Source: Thermomonas haemolytica (GTDB lineage: Bacteria; Pseudomonadota; Gammaproteobacteria; Xanthomonadales; Xanthomonadaceae). From it: a DNA stretch of 42,099 nucleotides. This document shows, piece by piece, positions 28,494 to 36,855 of the stretch (positions within the stretch are counted from its first letter, which is position 1; each line of letters begins with the position of its first letter). Made by a program: the position numbers and the translations under genes. Below the pieces are notes generated by a model that ran no database searches, was not told where the DNA came from, and worked only from the letters and a program-made list of their open reading frames with translations. Location: contig NZ_SMAP01000012.1 of NCBI RefSeq assembly GCF_004346265.1, forward strand, positions 1 through 42,099. The letters run 5' to 3'.

Positions 28494-29126
28494 CTAGCCG
28501 AGCGCGAAGGCCAGCGCCGCCGCGAAGGCCAGGGTGGACAGGCCCATCACGCTCAGCAGCATGCCGCGCAGGCTGCGTCCGCGCGCCCACATCCAGATTC
28601 CGGACAGCCCGAGCAGCAGCATGCCGATGGCGAAGCTGTCGGCCAGCAGGCGCCAGGGCAGCCCGCCGCCCACGGCCTTGTGCAGGCGGTTGAATGCGGC
28701 CAGCGGCGAGTGCTGGCTGTACTTGAGCAGGGCGCGGTCGCTGTCCGGGGTGTACTCCAGCACCCACGAGTTGCGCGCCGTGCCGCCGCTGAGCGACCAC
28801 TTCGGCGCCGGCTTGCCATCGCCGGCGGCGCCGGGCCCGCCTTTGCGGATCAGCTGCGCATCCAGCCCGCGGGTGTTGCGCAGCCACAGCGACAGCTGCT
28901 CCGGCGTGGCGCGGGCGCTGGCCGGGATCGCCAGCGTGACGCGCGCGGTGTCCCGGCTGTCGCCCTGCGGCCAGGCACCCTCGCCCATGCGGTGATTGAG
29001 GATCAGGCCGGTGGCGCCGTACAGGATCGCGGCCAGCGCGCCCCAGGCGCCGATCCACAGGTGCAGCTGGCGGATGAAACGGTGGAGCGTGCCGCGCCGG
29101 CGCGGCGAGGAGACAGCATGCTGCAT
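28494..29126 (-). CDS. PepSY-associated inner-membrane protein
   Basis: 210 residues from MQHAVSSPRRRGTLHRF. The first helix follows the motif FIRQLHLWIGAWGALAAILYGATGLILNHR, typical of PepSY-TM proteins; a periplasmic domain comes next, and a second region LLADSFAIGMLLLGLSGIWMWARGR plus a last helix close the chain. Such proteins accompany TonB-dependent ferric-siderophore receptors and some reduce or help release iron from siderophores. The ATG is eight bases after the TonB receptor stop, so it is the second gene of that operon under the same Fur-like site. Confidence 0.87.
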   Translation of the reverse strand: MQHAVSSPRRRGTLHRFIRQLHLWIGAWGALAAILYGATGLILNHRMGEGAWPQGDSRDTARVTLAIPASARATPEQLSLWLRNTRGLDAQLIRKGGPGAAGDGKPAPKWSLSGGTARNSWVLEYTPDSDRALLKYSQHSPLAAFNRLHKAVGGGLPWRLLADSFAIGMLLLGLSGIWMWARGRSLRGMLLSVMGLSTLAFAAALAFALG

Positions 29127-29134
29127 GGCCGGCC

Positions 29135-31267
29135 TCAGTAGCGCAGGTTGAGCGTCACCCACGCGCTGCGCGGCGCGCCGGGGCTGAGGTTGTTGTTGCT
29201 GTTGGCGCTGGCGAAGTAGCGCACATTGCCGAGGTTCTCGACGTTCAGCTGCACCTGTAGCTTCGGTGAGAGCGTCCAGTACAGCGCGGCATCCACCCGG
29301 GTGAACGCGGGCAGCGTCACCTGGTTGTCCACGCTGGCGAAGATCGCGCCGCGATGGATGATGCCGAGGCCGACGCCCACGCGTTCGCTGAAGTCATAGC
29401 GGTTCCACAGCGAGGCGGAATGGCGCGGCAGCTGCGCCAGCCGGTTGCCCTTGACCGCGCTGGCCGATTGGGTGGCGGTGATCTCGCCGTCCTGCCAGGC
29501 ATAGCCGCCCATCACCTGCCAGCGCTCGCTCAGGCGGCCGGCCAGGCCCAGCTCGACGCCCTGGCTGTACTGGCCATCGACCAGGATCAGGCGCGTGGGG
29601 TCGTTGGGGTCGGTGACCGCCACGTTGCTGCGGTCCAGCCGGTACACCGCGATGCTCGCCTGCAGGTCGCGCCGGATGTCCCACTTGGCGCCGATCTCGC
29701 GGTTGCGGAAGGATTCCGGCTTGAGCGATGCATTGCTGGCGCTGAGCGAGGCCAGCTGGTCGCCGGCGCGCGGCTGGAAGGCGGTGCTGACGCTGGCGTA
29801 CAGCGAGACATTCTCGCGCGGCTTGTAGATCAGCCCGGCGCGCGGCGAGCGCATCCCGTCGTCGCTGTGCAGCCACTGCCCGTTGCGGTTGTTGCGCAGA
29901 TCGACCCGGAACGCGTCGTAGCGTAGGCCAAGGATCGCCTGCCAGCGCGGCGAGAACTCGATCTGGTCCTGCACGTACACGGCCGCGGTGCGCGCGATGC
30001 CGTGGTTGTCGGCATCGGTCGCGCTCTGCTGGAAGGTCACCGGCACGTCCACGTTCGGGCTGGCCACCGGCACCACGTTGGTTCCCGGCGCGAAGTAGCC
30101 GGTCTGGCGGAAGTTGTCGGTCACCTGGCGCCCGAGCTCGGCCCCGGCCAGCACGGTATGCCGCAGCGCGCCGGCCTCCACGTCCCAGACCAGGTCGGTC
30201 TGGTTGAACAGGTTGCGGCGGCGGGTGGCGTTGCGGTAGGCCGACAGCGTCACCGTGCTGCCATCGGCGCTGACCGCGCCCGGGAACACGTTCTGGTAGT
30301 ACTTGTCGTAGTCGGCCCAGCGCAGGTGGTTGCGCAGGCGCAGGGTGTCGCTGAAGGCGTGTTCGAGCGTGGCATCGAAAGCGTCCACGTCGGCTTCGGT
30401 GCGGCTCAGGCGCGGGTTGCCGAAGAAGGTGGAAGGGTCGGTGCGCACTGGCCGGCCCTGGTAGGAAGGCACGCCGCGGTCGGCGGTGCGATCGTCATGG
30501 AAATGTTCGTAGGACAGCACCATTCGGGTCGCGGCGCCGAGGTCGAAGTTCAGCGACGGGTTGATCCCGTGGCGCTTGAGGTACACATCGTCGCGGAAGC
30601 TGCCGGAATCCTCGGCCATCGCGTTGACCCGGACGCCGGCGCTCTCGCCGAAGCCCTGGCCGAAGTCCACGGTCGCGCGCCGGCGCAGGTTCGCGCCGAA
30701 CTGCAGGGTGGCGCTGCGGTGGTTCATGCCGTCGGCCAGGCGGGTGACGCGGTTGATCACGCCGCCGCTGCCGCCCCGCCCGAAGATCATCGCGCTCGGG
30801 CCTTTCAGCGCCTCCACCCGTTCTAGGTTGTAGGTGTCGCGGAAGTACTGCACGTCGTCGCGGATGCCGTCCACGTAGAAGTCGCCGGTGGAGCTGATGC
30901 CGCGTAGCACCGGGGTGTCGCGGTTGCCTTCGCCCTGCGCGGTGCCGACGCCCGGCATGTAGCGGAAGGTCTCGTTGAGGCTGCTCACGCCCTGGTCGGC
31001 CACCAGCTTGTCGGTGACCACGGTGACCGCCTGCGGCACGTCCAGCAGCGGGGTGTCGGTCTTGGTCGCGCCGCGGGTGGTGCGCGCCTGGTAGTCCGGC
31101 AGGTAGCGCTGGCCGACCACGATCACCGCATCGATGTCCTTGGCCGGGTCGCGTTTTTCCGGGGCCGCCGGGGCGTCTGCCGCACGGGCGGCCGGGGCCA
31201 GTGCGACGCCGATGGCGAGTGCTAGGGCGGCAAGCGGGAAGTGGTGCAGGGGGCGGTGCGTGGGCAT
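29135..31267 (-). CDS. TonB-dependent siderophore receptor
   Basis: 710 residues. Signal peptide 1-29 (LALALAIGVALAPAARA). The plug domain has DVPQAVTVVTDKLVADQG, YMPGVGTAQGEGNRDTPVLRGIS, DGIRDDVQYFRDTYNLERVEALKGPSAMIFGRGGSGGVINRVT. The rest is a 22-strand barrel ending in NLRY with a terminal aromatic residue. The pattern is that of FhuA/FiuA/catecholate-type receptors that import ferric siderophores with energy from TonB-ExbBD; the ligand is not readable. VIVVGQRYLPDYQ near the start could be a TonB-box region. The promoter contains a Fur-box-like palindrome. Confidence 0.94.
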   Translation of the reverse strand: MPTHRPLHHFPLAALALAIGVALAPAARAADAPAAPEKRDPAKDIDAVIVVGQRYLPDYQARTTRGATKTDTPLLDVPQAVTVVTDKLVADQGVSSLNETFRYMPGVGTAQGEGNRDTPVLRGISSTGDFYVDGIRDDVQYFRDTYNLERVEALKGPSAMIFGRGGSGGVINRVTRLADGMNHRSATLQFGANLRRRATVDFGQGFGESAGVRVNAMAEDSGSFRDDVYLKRHGINPSLNFDLGAATRMVLSYEHFHDDRTADRGVPSYQGRPVRTDPSTFFGNPRLSRTEADVDAFDATLEHAFSDTLRLRNHLRWADYDKYYQNVFPGAVSADGSTVTLSAYRNATRRRNLFNQTDLVWDVEAGALRHTVLAGAELGRQVTDNFRQTGYFAPGTNVVPVASPNVDVPVTFQQSATDADNHGIARTAAVYVQDQIEFSPRWQAILGLRYDAFRVDLRNNRNGQWLHSDDGMRSPRAGLIYKPRENVSLYASVSTAFQPRAGDQLASLSASNASLKPESFRNREIGAKWDIRRDLQASIAVYRLDRSNVAVTDPNDPTRLILVDGQYSQGVELGLAGRLSERWQVMGGYAWQDGEITATQSASAVKGNRLAQLPRHSASLWNRYDFSERVGVGLGIIHRGAIFASVDNQVTLPAFTRVDAALYWTLSPKLQVQLNVENLGNVRYFASANSNNNLSPGAPRSAWVTLNLRY

Positions 31268-31315
31268 CGGGTCCTCGGGAAGACGGGGAGGGCGGCGCGG
31301 GGCCGCGATGCGCGC

Positions 31316-31344
31316 ATGATAATGCGAACAATTCGCATTTACAA
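31316..31344 (-). promoter_or_regulatory. Fur-box-like operator within the TonB-receptor promoter
   Basis: AATGCGAA (31321-31328), CAA, TTCGCATT (31332-31339) is a perfect 19-base palindrome of the size of a classical Fur box; the ATAATGCG...CGCATT ends resemble its consensus. On the minus strand TTGTAA (31344-31339) and TATCAT (31321-31316) are 17 bases apart, so the operator fills the space between -35 and -10. Iron repression of the receptor-PepSY operon is therefore expected. Confidence 0.78.
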
Positions 31345-31443
31345 CAAAAGATCGCGCGACACCCCCCAGCGGCCAACGTGGGCCGGGCGGTGCAGCAAGG
31401 GGATGCACACGGAGGATGCCCGCGCGCCGCGCGGGCCGGGAGG

Positions 31444-31773
31444 TCAGCGGTCGTCGCGGACGTACACGCCGCCGTCTTCCACCTTCACCGGGAACTTGGC
31501 CACCGGCTCGTAGGCGGGTGCGCACAGGGCGCGGCCGTCGCGCACGTCGAAGCGGGCGCCGTGCAGTACGCATTCCACGCCGCCGTTGGCGGCGTCGAAA
31601 TGGCCGGCGGACAGCTCGAAGTCCTCGTGCGAGCAGCGGTCTTCCAGCGCGTACAGGGTGCCGTCAAGGTTGAACACCACGATCGGCGTGCCGGTGGTCT
31701 CGTCGAATGTGGTCTTCATCTCGCCGGGCAGCAGTTCGGCGGTGGTGCAGACGAAGGTCCAGGCCGCGCTCAT
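31444..31773 (-). CDS. Rieske [2Fe-2S] ferredoxin
   Basis: 109 residues, one Rieske domain. Cluster ligands: Cys47-Ser-His49 and Cys68-Val-Leu-His71, in RCSHEDFELSAGHF and VECVLHGARFDV. It resembles the soluble ferredoxin components of non-heme iron dioxygenases and NirD. No oxygenase gene is adjacent. The ATG overlaps the stop of the upstream GNAT (ATGA, 31770-31773), so the two are translationally coupled. As a cytoplasmic iron-sulfur electron carrier beside a Fur-type operon it may belong to iron or Fe-S metabolism, but this is inference. Confidence 0.9.
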   Translation of the reverse strand: MSAAWTFVCTTAELLPGEMKTTFDETTGTPIVVFNLDGTLYALEDRCSHEDFELSAGHFDAANGGVECVLHGARFDVRDGRALCAPAYEPVAKFPVKVEDGGVYVRDDR

Positions 31774-32321
31774 GCCGCGGCCTCCGCGCGCAGTGGCTTC
31801 TCCAGCACCTCGAAGCGCAGGTCGTCGCGGCGCGGCAGGCCGAAGCGCGCATCGCCGTAGGGGAACGGCTTGAACACGCCGGTGCGGCGATAGCCGCGGC
31901 GTTCGTAGAAGGCGATCAGCTCCGCGCGCACGTCGATCACGGTCATGCGCATGACCGGCAGGCCCCATTCGTCGCGGGCGATGCGTTCGCACTCGGCCAG
32001 CACCTGCTTGCCGATGCCGCCGCGCTGCAGGGCGGGGTCCACCGCGAACATCCCGAAATAGCCGGCGCCATCGTCCTCGGCCACGTGGGCGCAGGCCAGC
32101 AGGCGGCCGTCCTGTTCCAGCACCGGCACCACGCTGCGCGGGCGAGCGAGGTCGGCGGCCAGCACCTCCGGGTCGATCCGGTTGCCGTCCAGCAGGTCGG
32201 CTTCGGTGGTCCAGCCGGCGCGGCTGGCGTCGCCGCGGTAGGCGCGGGTCACCAGGTCCACCAGTGCCGGGATGTCATCGTGGGTGGCGCGGCGCAGCGC
32301 CGCAGCGGAAGGCAGGCTCAT
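31770..32321 (-). CDS. GNAT-family N-acetyltransferase
   Basis: 183 residues. LRRATHDDIPALVDLVTRAYRGD starts a GNAT fold; the acetyl-CoA-binding loop is GYFGMFAVDPALQRGGIGKQVLAECERIA (with the Q/R-x-x-G-x-G pattern RGGIGK), and FYERRGYRRTGVFKPFPYGD is the usual C-terminal motif. The substrate is unknown. It is 34 bases downstream of barstar and overlaps the Rieske ferredoxin start. A TAGCAT box six bases before its ATG suggests that it has its own leaderless promoter. Confidence 0.9.
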   Translation of the reverse strand: MSLPSAAALRRATHDDIPALVDLVTRAYRGDASRAGWTTEADLLDGNRIDPEVLAADLARPRSVVPVLEQDGRLLACAHVAEDDGAGYFGMFAVDPALQRGGIGKQVLAECERIARDEWGLPVMRMTVIDVRAELIAFYERRGYRRTGVFKPFPYGDARFGLPRRDDLRFEVLEKPLRAEAAA

Positions 32322-32327
32322 GCCGAT

Positions 32328-32333
32328 ATGCTA
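32328..32333 (-). promoter_or_regulatory. -10 box of a leaderless GNAT transcript
   Basis: TAGCAT on the minus strand, in GCTAGCATATCGGC, ends six bases before the ATG at 32321. This would separate the GNAT-Rieske pair from the RNase-barstar pair. Confidence 0.4.
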
Positions 32334-32355
32334 GCGCGCGGGGCCCGCGCGCGGG

Positions 32356-32790
32356 TCAGCCGGGCGGCGGGAAATCGCTCTCCGGCAGCGCCAGGAAGGC
32401 CCAGAACGGCACGTTGCGCTGCTGCCAGTCCACCGTCGCCACGTCGAGGATGTCCAGCAGGGTGTCGAAGCTGGTTTCGTCGGCATCGCGCAGGTCGCCG
32501 GCGTTCGCCAGCAGCAGCGCATAGCCGGGCGCCGGCAGCCACGACAGGTCGCGCAGGCGGTCGCTGAGGGCGTCCCAGTTGTGGCCGCCGAGCGGCATCG
32601 CCAGCGCGTCCTGCAGCCGCGCCAGCAGCGCGTCCTTGCCGTCGCAGTCGCGCAGGTCGATCCGGCGCAGCAGCAGGTCGGCATCCAGCGCCGAGGCCGC
32701 CAGTGCGTCCAGGTCGTCGCCGGTCACGAAGAACACGCCGGCCTGGCGTGGGTCGTCCAGGGCGAGGGTGAAGGCGTCATCGTCATTCAT
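32356..32790 (-). CDS. barstar-family ribonuclease inhibitor
   Basis: 144 residues, longer than B. amyloliquefaciens barstar (about 90) by an N-terminal extension. RRIDLRDCDGKDALLARLQDALAMPLGGHNWDALSDRLRDLSWLP contains the barstar core, with the conserved NWDAL helix that in barstar follows the RNase-contacting helix. It is 21 bases after the secreted RNase gene, as expected for a cytoplasmic antidote that blocks premature RNase activity. The acidic character (many Asp) fits binding to a basic RNase site. Confidence 0.9.
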   Translation of the reverse strand: MNDDDAFTLALDDPRQAGVFFVTGDDLDALAASALDADLLLRRIDLRDCDGKDALLARLQDALAMPLGGHNWDALSDRLRDLSWLPAPGYALLLANAGDLRDADETSFDTLLDILDVATVDWQQRNVPFWAFLALPESDFPPPG

Positions 32791-32811
32791 GGGCGGTCCT
32801 TGCGCGCGGGA

Positions 32812-33234
32812 TCAGGGCACGTCGAAGCGGCGGAAGCTCGCGTAGTGGTCGTCGGTGTAATACCACTCGCGCGGCGGAGTGCCGCCGGTGACGATCCGGC
32901 GCGTACCGCGGTTGCGCACGCCGGGGGTAGGCCCGGTGTATTCGTGGTACCAGCCGCGCAGCTGGCGCGGCAGATGGCCTTCGTAATTGCCGAACACGCT
33001 GCCGTCCTGCGCATACGGGAACGGACCGCCGCGCTGGATCAGGGCGACGGTGGCGCGCGCCTCCACCGGCAGGAAGGCGGGCAGGGCGGGGCCATCGCTG
33101 CGCGCGGCGGCGGCCGTGGGTACGGCGATGGGCGGGTTGATGGGCGCGTTGCCCGCGCCTGGCAGGCCATGCCGCCCGGCCAGCCCCACCAGGGCAGCCA
33201 GCAGCAGCCAGGCGACAGGGGAATTCAGCCGCAC
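32812..33234 (-). CDS. secreted guanyl-specific ribonuclease (RNase Sa/barnase type)
   Basis: 140 residues from a GTG; the first 20 residues (VAWLLLAALVGLAG) form a signal peptide or anchor. The RNase N1/T1-Sa domain covers about 50-140: LPVEARATVALIQRGGPFPY, DGSVFGNYEGHLP, GWYHEYTGPTPG, RGTRRIVTGG, YYTDDHYASFRRF. Catalytic residues by analogy with RNase Sa are Glu98, Arg113 and His130. The enzyme cuts RNA after G in the periplasm or outside the cell. No clear ribosome-binding site precedes the GTG, so the start is not firm. Barstar follows directly. Confidence 0.92.
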   Translation of the reverse strand: MRLNSPVAWLLLAALVGLAGRHGLPGAGNAPINPPIAVPTAAAARSDGPALPAFLPVEARATVALIQRGGPFPYAQDGSVFGNYEGHLPRQLRGWYHEYTGPTPGVRNRGTRRIVTGGTPPREWYYTDDHYASFRRFDVP

Positions 33235-33322
33235 CGGGAGGACGGGATGCCGGACATGCCCGGCAGCATGGCGCGCGTTGCGGGTGCAGGCAAGCGACCG
33301 CCGTCACGCGCCGGCATCGCGC

Positions 33323-35110
33323 TCACTCCGGCACGCGGTCGGTGCGTAGCACCGGGTAGTGGTCGTAGCCGGCGTCCCAGGCCGGGTGGCGGCGGTAGAA
33401 GAAGTCCAGCCGCGCGCGCGGGCTCTTGGCGAACTCGGGGTCGTCCTTCAGCTTCTGCGCGAAGGCGGCCTTCAGCGCCGGGTCGCGCGCCAGCATCTGC
33501 CGCGCCTGCTCCTCCGCGACGTAGCCTTCCATGTATTCCTTGCGCTCGAAGCTGTTGTTGAACAGCCCCCAGGCGGCCATCGAATCCGGTGCCTGCGGCT
33601 CCAGGATCGCCATCAGCAGGCGCGCCTTCGGCTGCGCGATCGGCACGAACAGTGCGCCGGGGCCGAGATCGACGCGCTCCGGCGCCCACGTCCCGGACAG
33701 GCTGGTGCGCTGGTGGCCTTCCATCGGGGTGGCGGAGAACGCCACCTTGTCGGCGTTGAACACCTGCACCGATGCCTGTGCCAGCGGTGCCGAGAGGGTG
33801 CGGAAGTCGATCCCGTGCAGGCGCAGCAGCGCGCCCACCTGCGCGGCGTATTCGGCCGGCACCAGGTAGCCGCCGGCGGGCGCGATGACGGTGGTGGCCG
33901 GCACGATGGTGTCGCGCAGCGGCAGCATCCACAGCTGCGGCGTGGTCTCGTCGTACACCGTCATCTCACCGCCGGAGATGTCCGAATGCACGCGCTTGTA
34001 GGCATAGCCGAGGAAGTCGATCACCCGCTTGTCCTCGGTGGTGCGGTAGTCCAGCGCCACCGCCGTGCCGCCCAGCTGGCGGGCGCGGGCATCGGCCTGC
34101 GCGGCCAGCGCGCTCCACTGCGCGCCGTTCTCCGCCACCAGTTGCAGGGCGTCCAGCACCGCGTTGTAGGTGGCGCGCACGCGCGCCGGATAGGGTTTCC
34201 AGGAATGGGTCTCCACCAGCATCACCAGCCGGTTGCGCAGCGGGAAATAGCTGCTGGAGAAGCGCGGCGGGTACGCGCTTTCCACGAAGCCGCTGGACGG
34301 GTCGTCCTCGCGCACGAAGCTGGGATAGAAGCCCACCGGCAGCGAGCCCTGCGCCTTCAGGCGCGTAAGGATGCCGTCCTTGATCGTGCGCCCTGCCGCG
34401 CGCAGCGCCTCGTCGCCCACGTTCACCGGCTCGCCGGTGACGGAGATGTCGTGGCGGAACTTGGCGCCGTCGGTGACGTGCAGATCCAGCGTGAGCAGCG
34501 GGTCCCACTGGTTGATGAGCCCTAGCATCGCCTGCATCTCCGGCGCATCGGCCTTCACGTAGTCGCGGTTGAGATTGATGCGCTGGGCGGTGACCCGGAA
34601 GCCCATCTGCTCCGGGCCGCGCTGGTTCGGGCGGTTCCAGGCTCGGAAATTCTCGTGGCCGTCCACGTTGAACACCGGCACGAACAGCAGCACCACGCGG
34701 TCGAGGAGGCGCTGGGCCGGCGTGTCCAGCTTGCCCTGCAGCAGGTCGCGCGCCAGCGCGAAGCCGGCGTCCTTGCCGTCGATCTCGCCGGCGTGGATGC
34801 CGCCTTGCACCAGCACCACCGGCAGCCCTTGGGCGCGGGCGTCCTCCGCCGTCAGCGCGCCGCGGGTGGAGAGCGCCAGCGCCTTCATCGGCCGCCCCTG
34901 CGGGGTGGTGCCGAAGTCGAAGCAGCGCACCGCCTTCGGGAAGGCCCGCTGGTAGGCATCGCACAGCGCGACCACCTCGTCGTAGCGGCCGGTCTGCTGG
35001 TAGCCGCTGCGCTCGGCCACGGTGGACAGCGCAGGGCGCGCGGCCATGCCCGGCAGGCAGGCGGCCAGCAGGGCGAGGGCGAGCGAATGGCGGCGGATCG
35101 CGCGGATCAT
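33323..35110 (-). CDS. M14-family zinc carboxypeptidase, exported
   Basis: 595 residues. Signal peptide within 1-24; LLAAC at 14-18 could also be a lipobox, so either a periplasmic protein or a lipoprotein. The carboxypeptidase domain has the zinc ligands in GGIHAGEIDGKDAG (His106, Glu109), the Arg/Asn of RINLNRDYVKADAPE, and the third zinc His in LTLDLHVTDGAKFRHD. A late stretch MLVETHSWKPY contains the catalytic-side Glu. Beyond about residue 370 lies an extra beta-rich domain of unknown role. A GGAG site precedes the ATG. Peptide scavenging is the likely job. Confidence 0.9.
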   Translation of the reverse strand: MIRAIRRHSLALALLAACLPGMAARPALSTVAERSGYQQTGRYDEVVALCDAYQRAFPKAVRCFDFGTTPQGRPMKALALSTRGALTAEDARAQGLPVVLVQGGIHAGEIDGKDAGFALARDLLQGKLDTPAQRLLDRVVLLFVPVFNVDGHENFRAWNRPNQRGPEQMGFRVTAQRINLNRDYVKADAPEMQAMLGLINQWDPLLTLDLHVTDGAKFRHDISVTGEPVNVGDEALRAAGRTIKDGILTRLKAQGSLPVGFYPSFVREDDPSSGFVESAYPPRFSSSYFPLRNRLVMLVETHSWKPYPARVRATYNAVLDALQLVAENGAQWSALAAQADARARQLGGTAVALDYRTTEDKRVIDFLGYAYKRVHSDISGGEMTVYDETTPQLWMLPLRDTIVPATTVIAPAGGYLVPAEYAAQVGALLRLHGIDFRTLSAPLAQASVQVFNADKVAFSATPMEGHQRTSLSGTWAPERVDLGPGALFVPIAQPKARLLMAILEPQAPDSMAAWGLFNNSFERKEYMEGYVAEEQARQMLARDPALKAAFAQKLKDDPEFAKSPRARLDFFYRRHPAWDAGYDHYPVLRTDRVPE

Positions 35111-35245
35111 GGGCAGTCTCCGGTGGGCCGCGCGATGGTAGCCCAGCGTGGCCCGCGCATGACCCCTGCCCAAGGGCACGGGGCACGTAGCGGCGGCTAT
35201 GGGAAAATCCGGGCATCCCTCCCGCGCCCATCCCGCGAGCGTGCC

Positions 35246-35881
35246 ATGTCCAACGTCCTGTACTACGCCCCCGGTGCCGCCAGTTTCCTCGTCCATTGGC
35301 TGCTGATCGAAACCGGCCTGCCGCACGAACTGCGCCTGGTGGACACCGCCAGCAAGGCGCAGAAGTCGCCCGAATACCTGGCGTTGAACCCGAACGGCGT
35401 GGTGCCCACCCTGGTGCTGGACGGCAAGCCGCAGTACGAGGCGGCCGCGCTGGCGATGCTGCTGGCCGAGCGCCACCCGCAGACCGGCCTGGCCCCGGCC
35501 GCGGATGATCCGCGCCGCGCCGACTACCTGCAGTGGATGTTCAACCTCGCCAACATGGTGCAGCCGCTATTCCGGCAGTGGTGGTATCCGCACGAGCCGG
35601 CGGGCGAGGCGCAGGCCGAGGCGGTGCGCAGTCACTGCGCCGCGCGCATCGAGGCGCAATGGGACCGGATCGACGCGCACCTGGCCGCGCACGGCCCCTA
35701 CCTGTTGGGCGAGGCCGTGAGCGTGGCCGATTTCTACCTGGTGATGCTGATGCGCTGGTCGCGCAACATGCCGCGCCCGGCCACCGAGTGGCCGCAGCTG
35801 GCGCAGCTTGCGCAGCGCCTGAAGGCGCGGCCCTCGTTCGCGCAGCTGTACCAGCGCGAAGGCCTCACCGAGTGGGCCTGA
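35246..35881 (+). CDS. glutathione S-transferase family protein
   Basis: 211 residues. The thioredoxin-like N-terminal domain is seen in LYYAPGAASFLVHWLLIETGLPHELRLVD and NPNGVVPTLVLDG, with cis-Pro in the latter, then YEAAALAMLLAERHP, where the Glu-Ala pair replaces the usual Glu-Ser that holds glutathione. The all-helical half ends LGEAVSVADFYLVMLMRW. It could be a detoxifying transferase or a glutathione-lyase; no substrate can be named. The rhomboid gene follows after 17 bases, so they probably share a transcript with the small GNAT. Confidence 0.9.
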   Translation: MSNVLYYAPGAASFLVHWLLIETGLPHELRLVDTASKAQKSPEYLALNPNGVVPTLVLDGKPQYEAAALAMLLAERHPQTGLAPAADDPRRADYLQWMFNLANMVQPLFRQWWYPHEPAGEAQAEAVRSHCAARIEAQWDRIDAHLAAHGPYLLGEAVSVADFYLVMLMRWSRNMPRPATEWPQLAQLAQRLKARPSFAQLYQREGLTEWA

Positions 35882-35898
35882 GCGGGCGGGGCTGAGCG

Positions 35899-36501
35899 AT
35901 GTCGGCCACCCTTCTCATCGTGCTCGTCACCGTGCTGGTGAGCTGGCGTGCGTTCGGCGATCCGCGCCTGCTCGACCGCCTGTTGCTGTGGCCGCCGGCG
36001 CTGGCGCGCAACCGCCAGTACGAGCGCCTGCTCACCTACGGCTTCGTGCACGCGGACTGGGCGCACCTGCTGTTCAACATGATCACCCTGTGGTCGTTCG
36101 GCAGCACGGTCGAGCGCGTGTTCGCCGGCTGGATCGGCACCGCCGGCTTCGTGCTGTTCTACCTGTCGGCGATCGTGGTGGCGATCCTGCCCACCTATCT
36201 TGCGCACCAGCGCGACCCGAACTACCGCAGCCTGGGCGCGTCCGGCGGGGTGTCGGCGGTGCTGTTCGCGGCGATCCTGTTCGACCCCTGGAGCACGCTG
36301 ATCATCTTCCCGATCCCGCTGCCGGTGCCGGCGTTCCTGTTCGCCGTGCTGTACGTCGGCTACAGCCTGTGGATGGACCGGCGCGGGCAGGGCAACGTCA
36401 ACCACAGCGCGCACCTGTGGGGCGCCGCCTATGGCGTGCTGTTCACCCTGCTGCTGCAGCCGGCGGTGGGCGCGCATTTCCTCCGCCGCCTGCTGGGCTG
36501 A
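35899..36501 (+). CDS. rhomboid-family intramembrane serine protease
   Basis: 200 residues, about six helices. Serine motif GASGG with Ser115; the partner His172 lies in HSAHLWGAAYG (H-x-x-G-x-x-x-G), and HADWAHLLFNM (His51, His56, Asn60) corresponds to the conserved HxxxxHxxxN of helix 2. It should cleave single-pass membrane proteins within the inner membrane. All catalytic residues are in place. It lacks the N-terminal cytoplasmic domain of E. coli GlpG. Confidence 0.93.
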   Translation: MSATLLIVLVTVLVSWRAFGDPRLLDRLLLWPPALARNRQYERLLTYGFVHADWAHLLFNMITLWSFGSTVERVFAGWIGTAGFVLFYLSAIVVAILPTYLAHQRDPNYRSLGASGGVSAVLFAAILFDPWSTLIIFPIPLPVPAFLFAVLYVGYSLWMDRRGQGNVNHSAHLWGAAYGVLFTLLLQPAVGAHFLRRLLG

Positions 36502-36529
36502 AAGCTCCGTTCCCGGAGAGGAGACCGCG

Positions 36530-36808
36530 ATGCACACGATCCAGCACGATCCCGCCCACCAGCGCTTCAGCACCGAAGTGGATGGCCACCCGGCCCGGGT
36601 GGACTACACCTTCGATCCGACCGGCGCGGTGATGGCCATCACCCACACCATCGTGCCTCCCGAGATCGGCGGCCGCGGCATTGCCGGCGCGCTGGTGCAG
36701 GCCGCGCTGGAGCACGCCCGCGCGCAAGGCTGGAAGGTGGACCCGCAGTGCTCCTATGCCGATGCCTGGATGCGCCGCCACCCAGAGTTCGACGCCCTGC
36801 GCGCCTGA
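36530..36808 (+). CDS. small GNAT-like acetyltransferase (YjdJ type)
   Basis: 92 residues behind a strong GGAGAGGAG site. HPARVDYTFDPTGAVMAITHTIVPPEIGGRGIAGALVQAALEHARAQGWKVDPQCSYADAWMRRHPEF is the single-domain Acetyltransf_CG pattern, with the acetyl-CoA loop GGRGIAGAL and a Cys in PQCSY as in YjdJ-type proteins. It lacks half of a normal GNAT fold. Function unknown. It is followed by an inverted repeat shared with convergent greB. Confidence 0.9.
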   Translation: MHTIQHDPAHQRFSTEVDGHPARVDYTFDPTGAVMAITHTIVPPEIGGRGIAGALVQAALEHARAQGWKVDPQCSYADAWMRRHPEFDALRA

Positions 36809-36855
36809 AGCGCCGGCTCGCAGTGAGCGTGTCCAGTCCCGTTCGCGGTGGGTCA

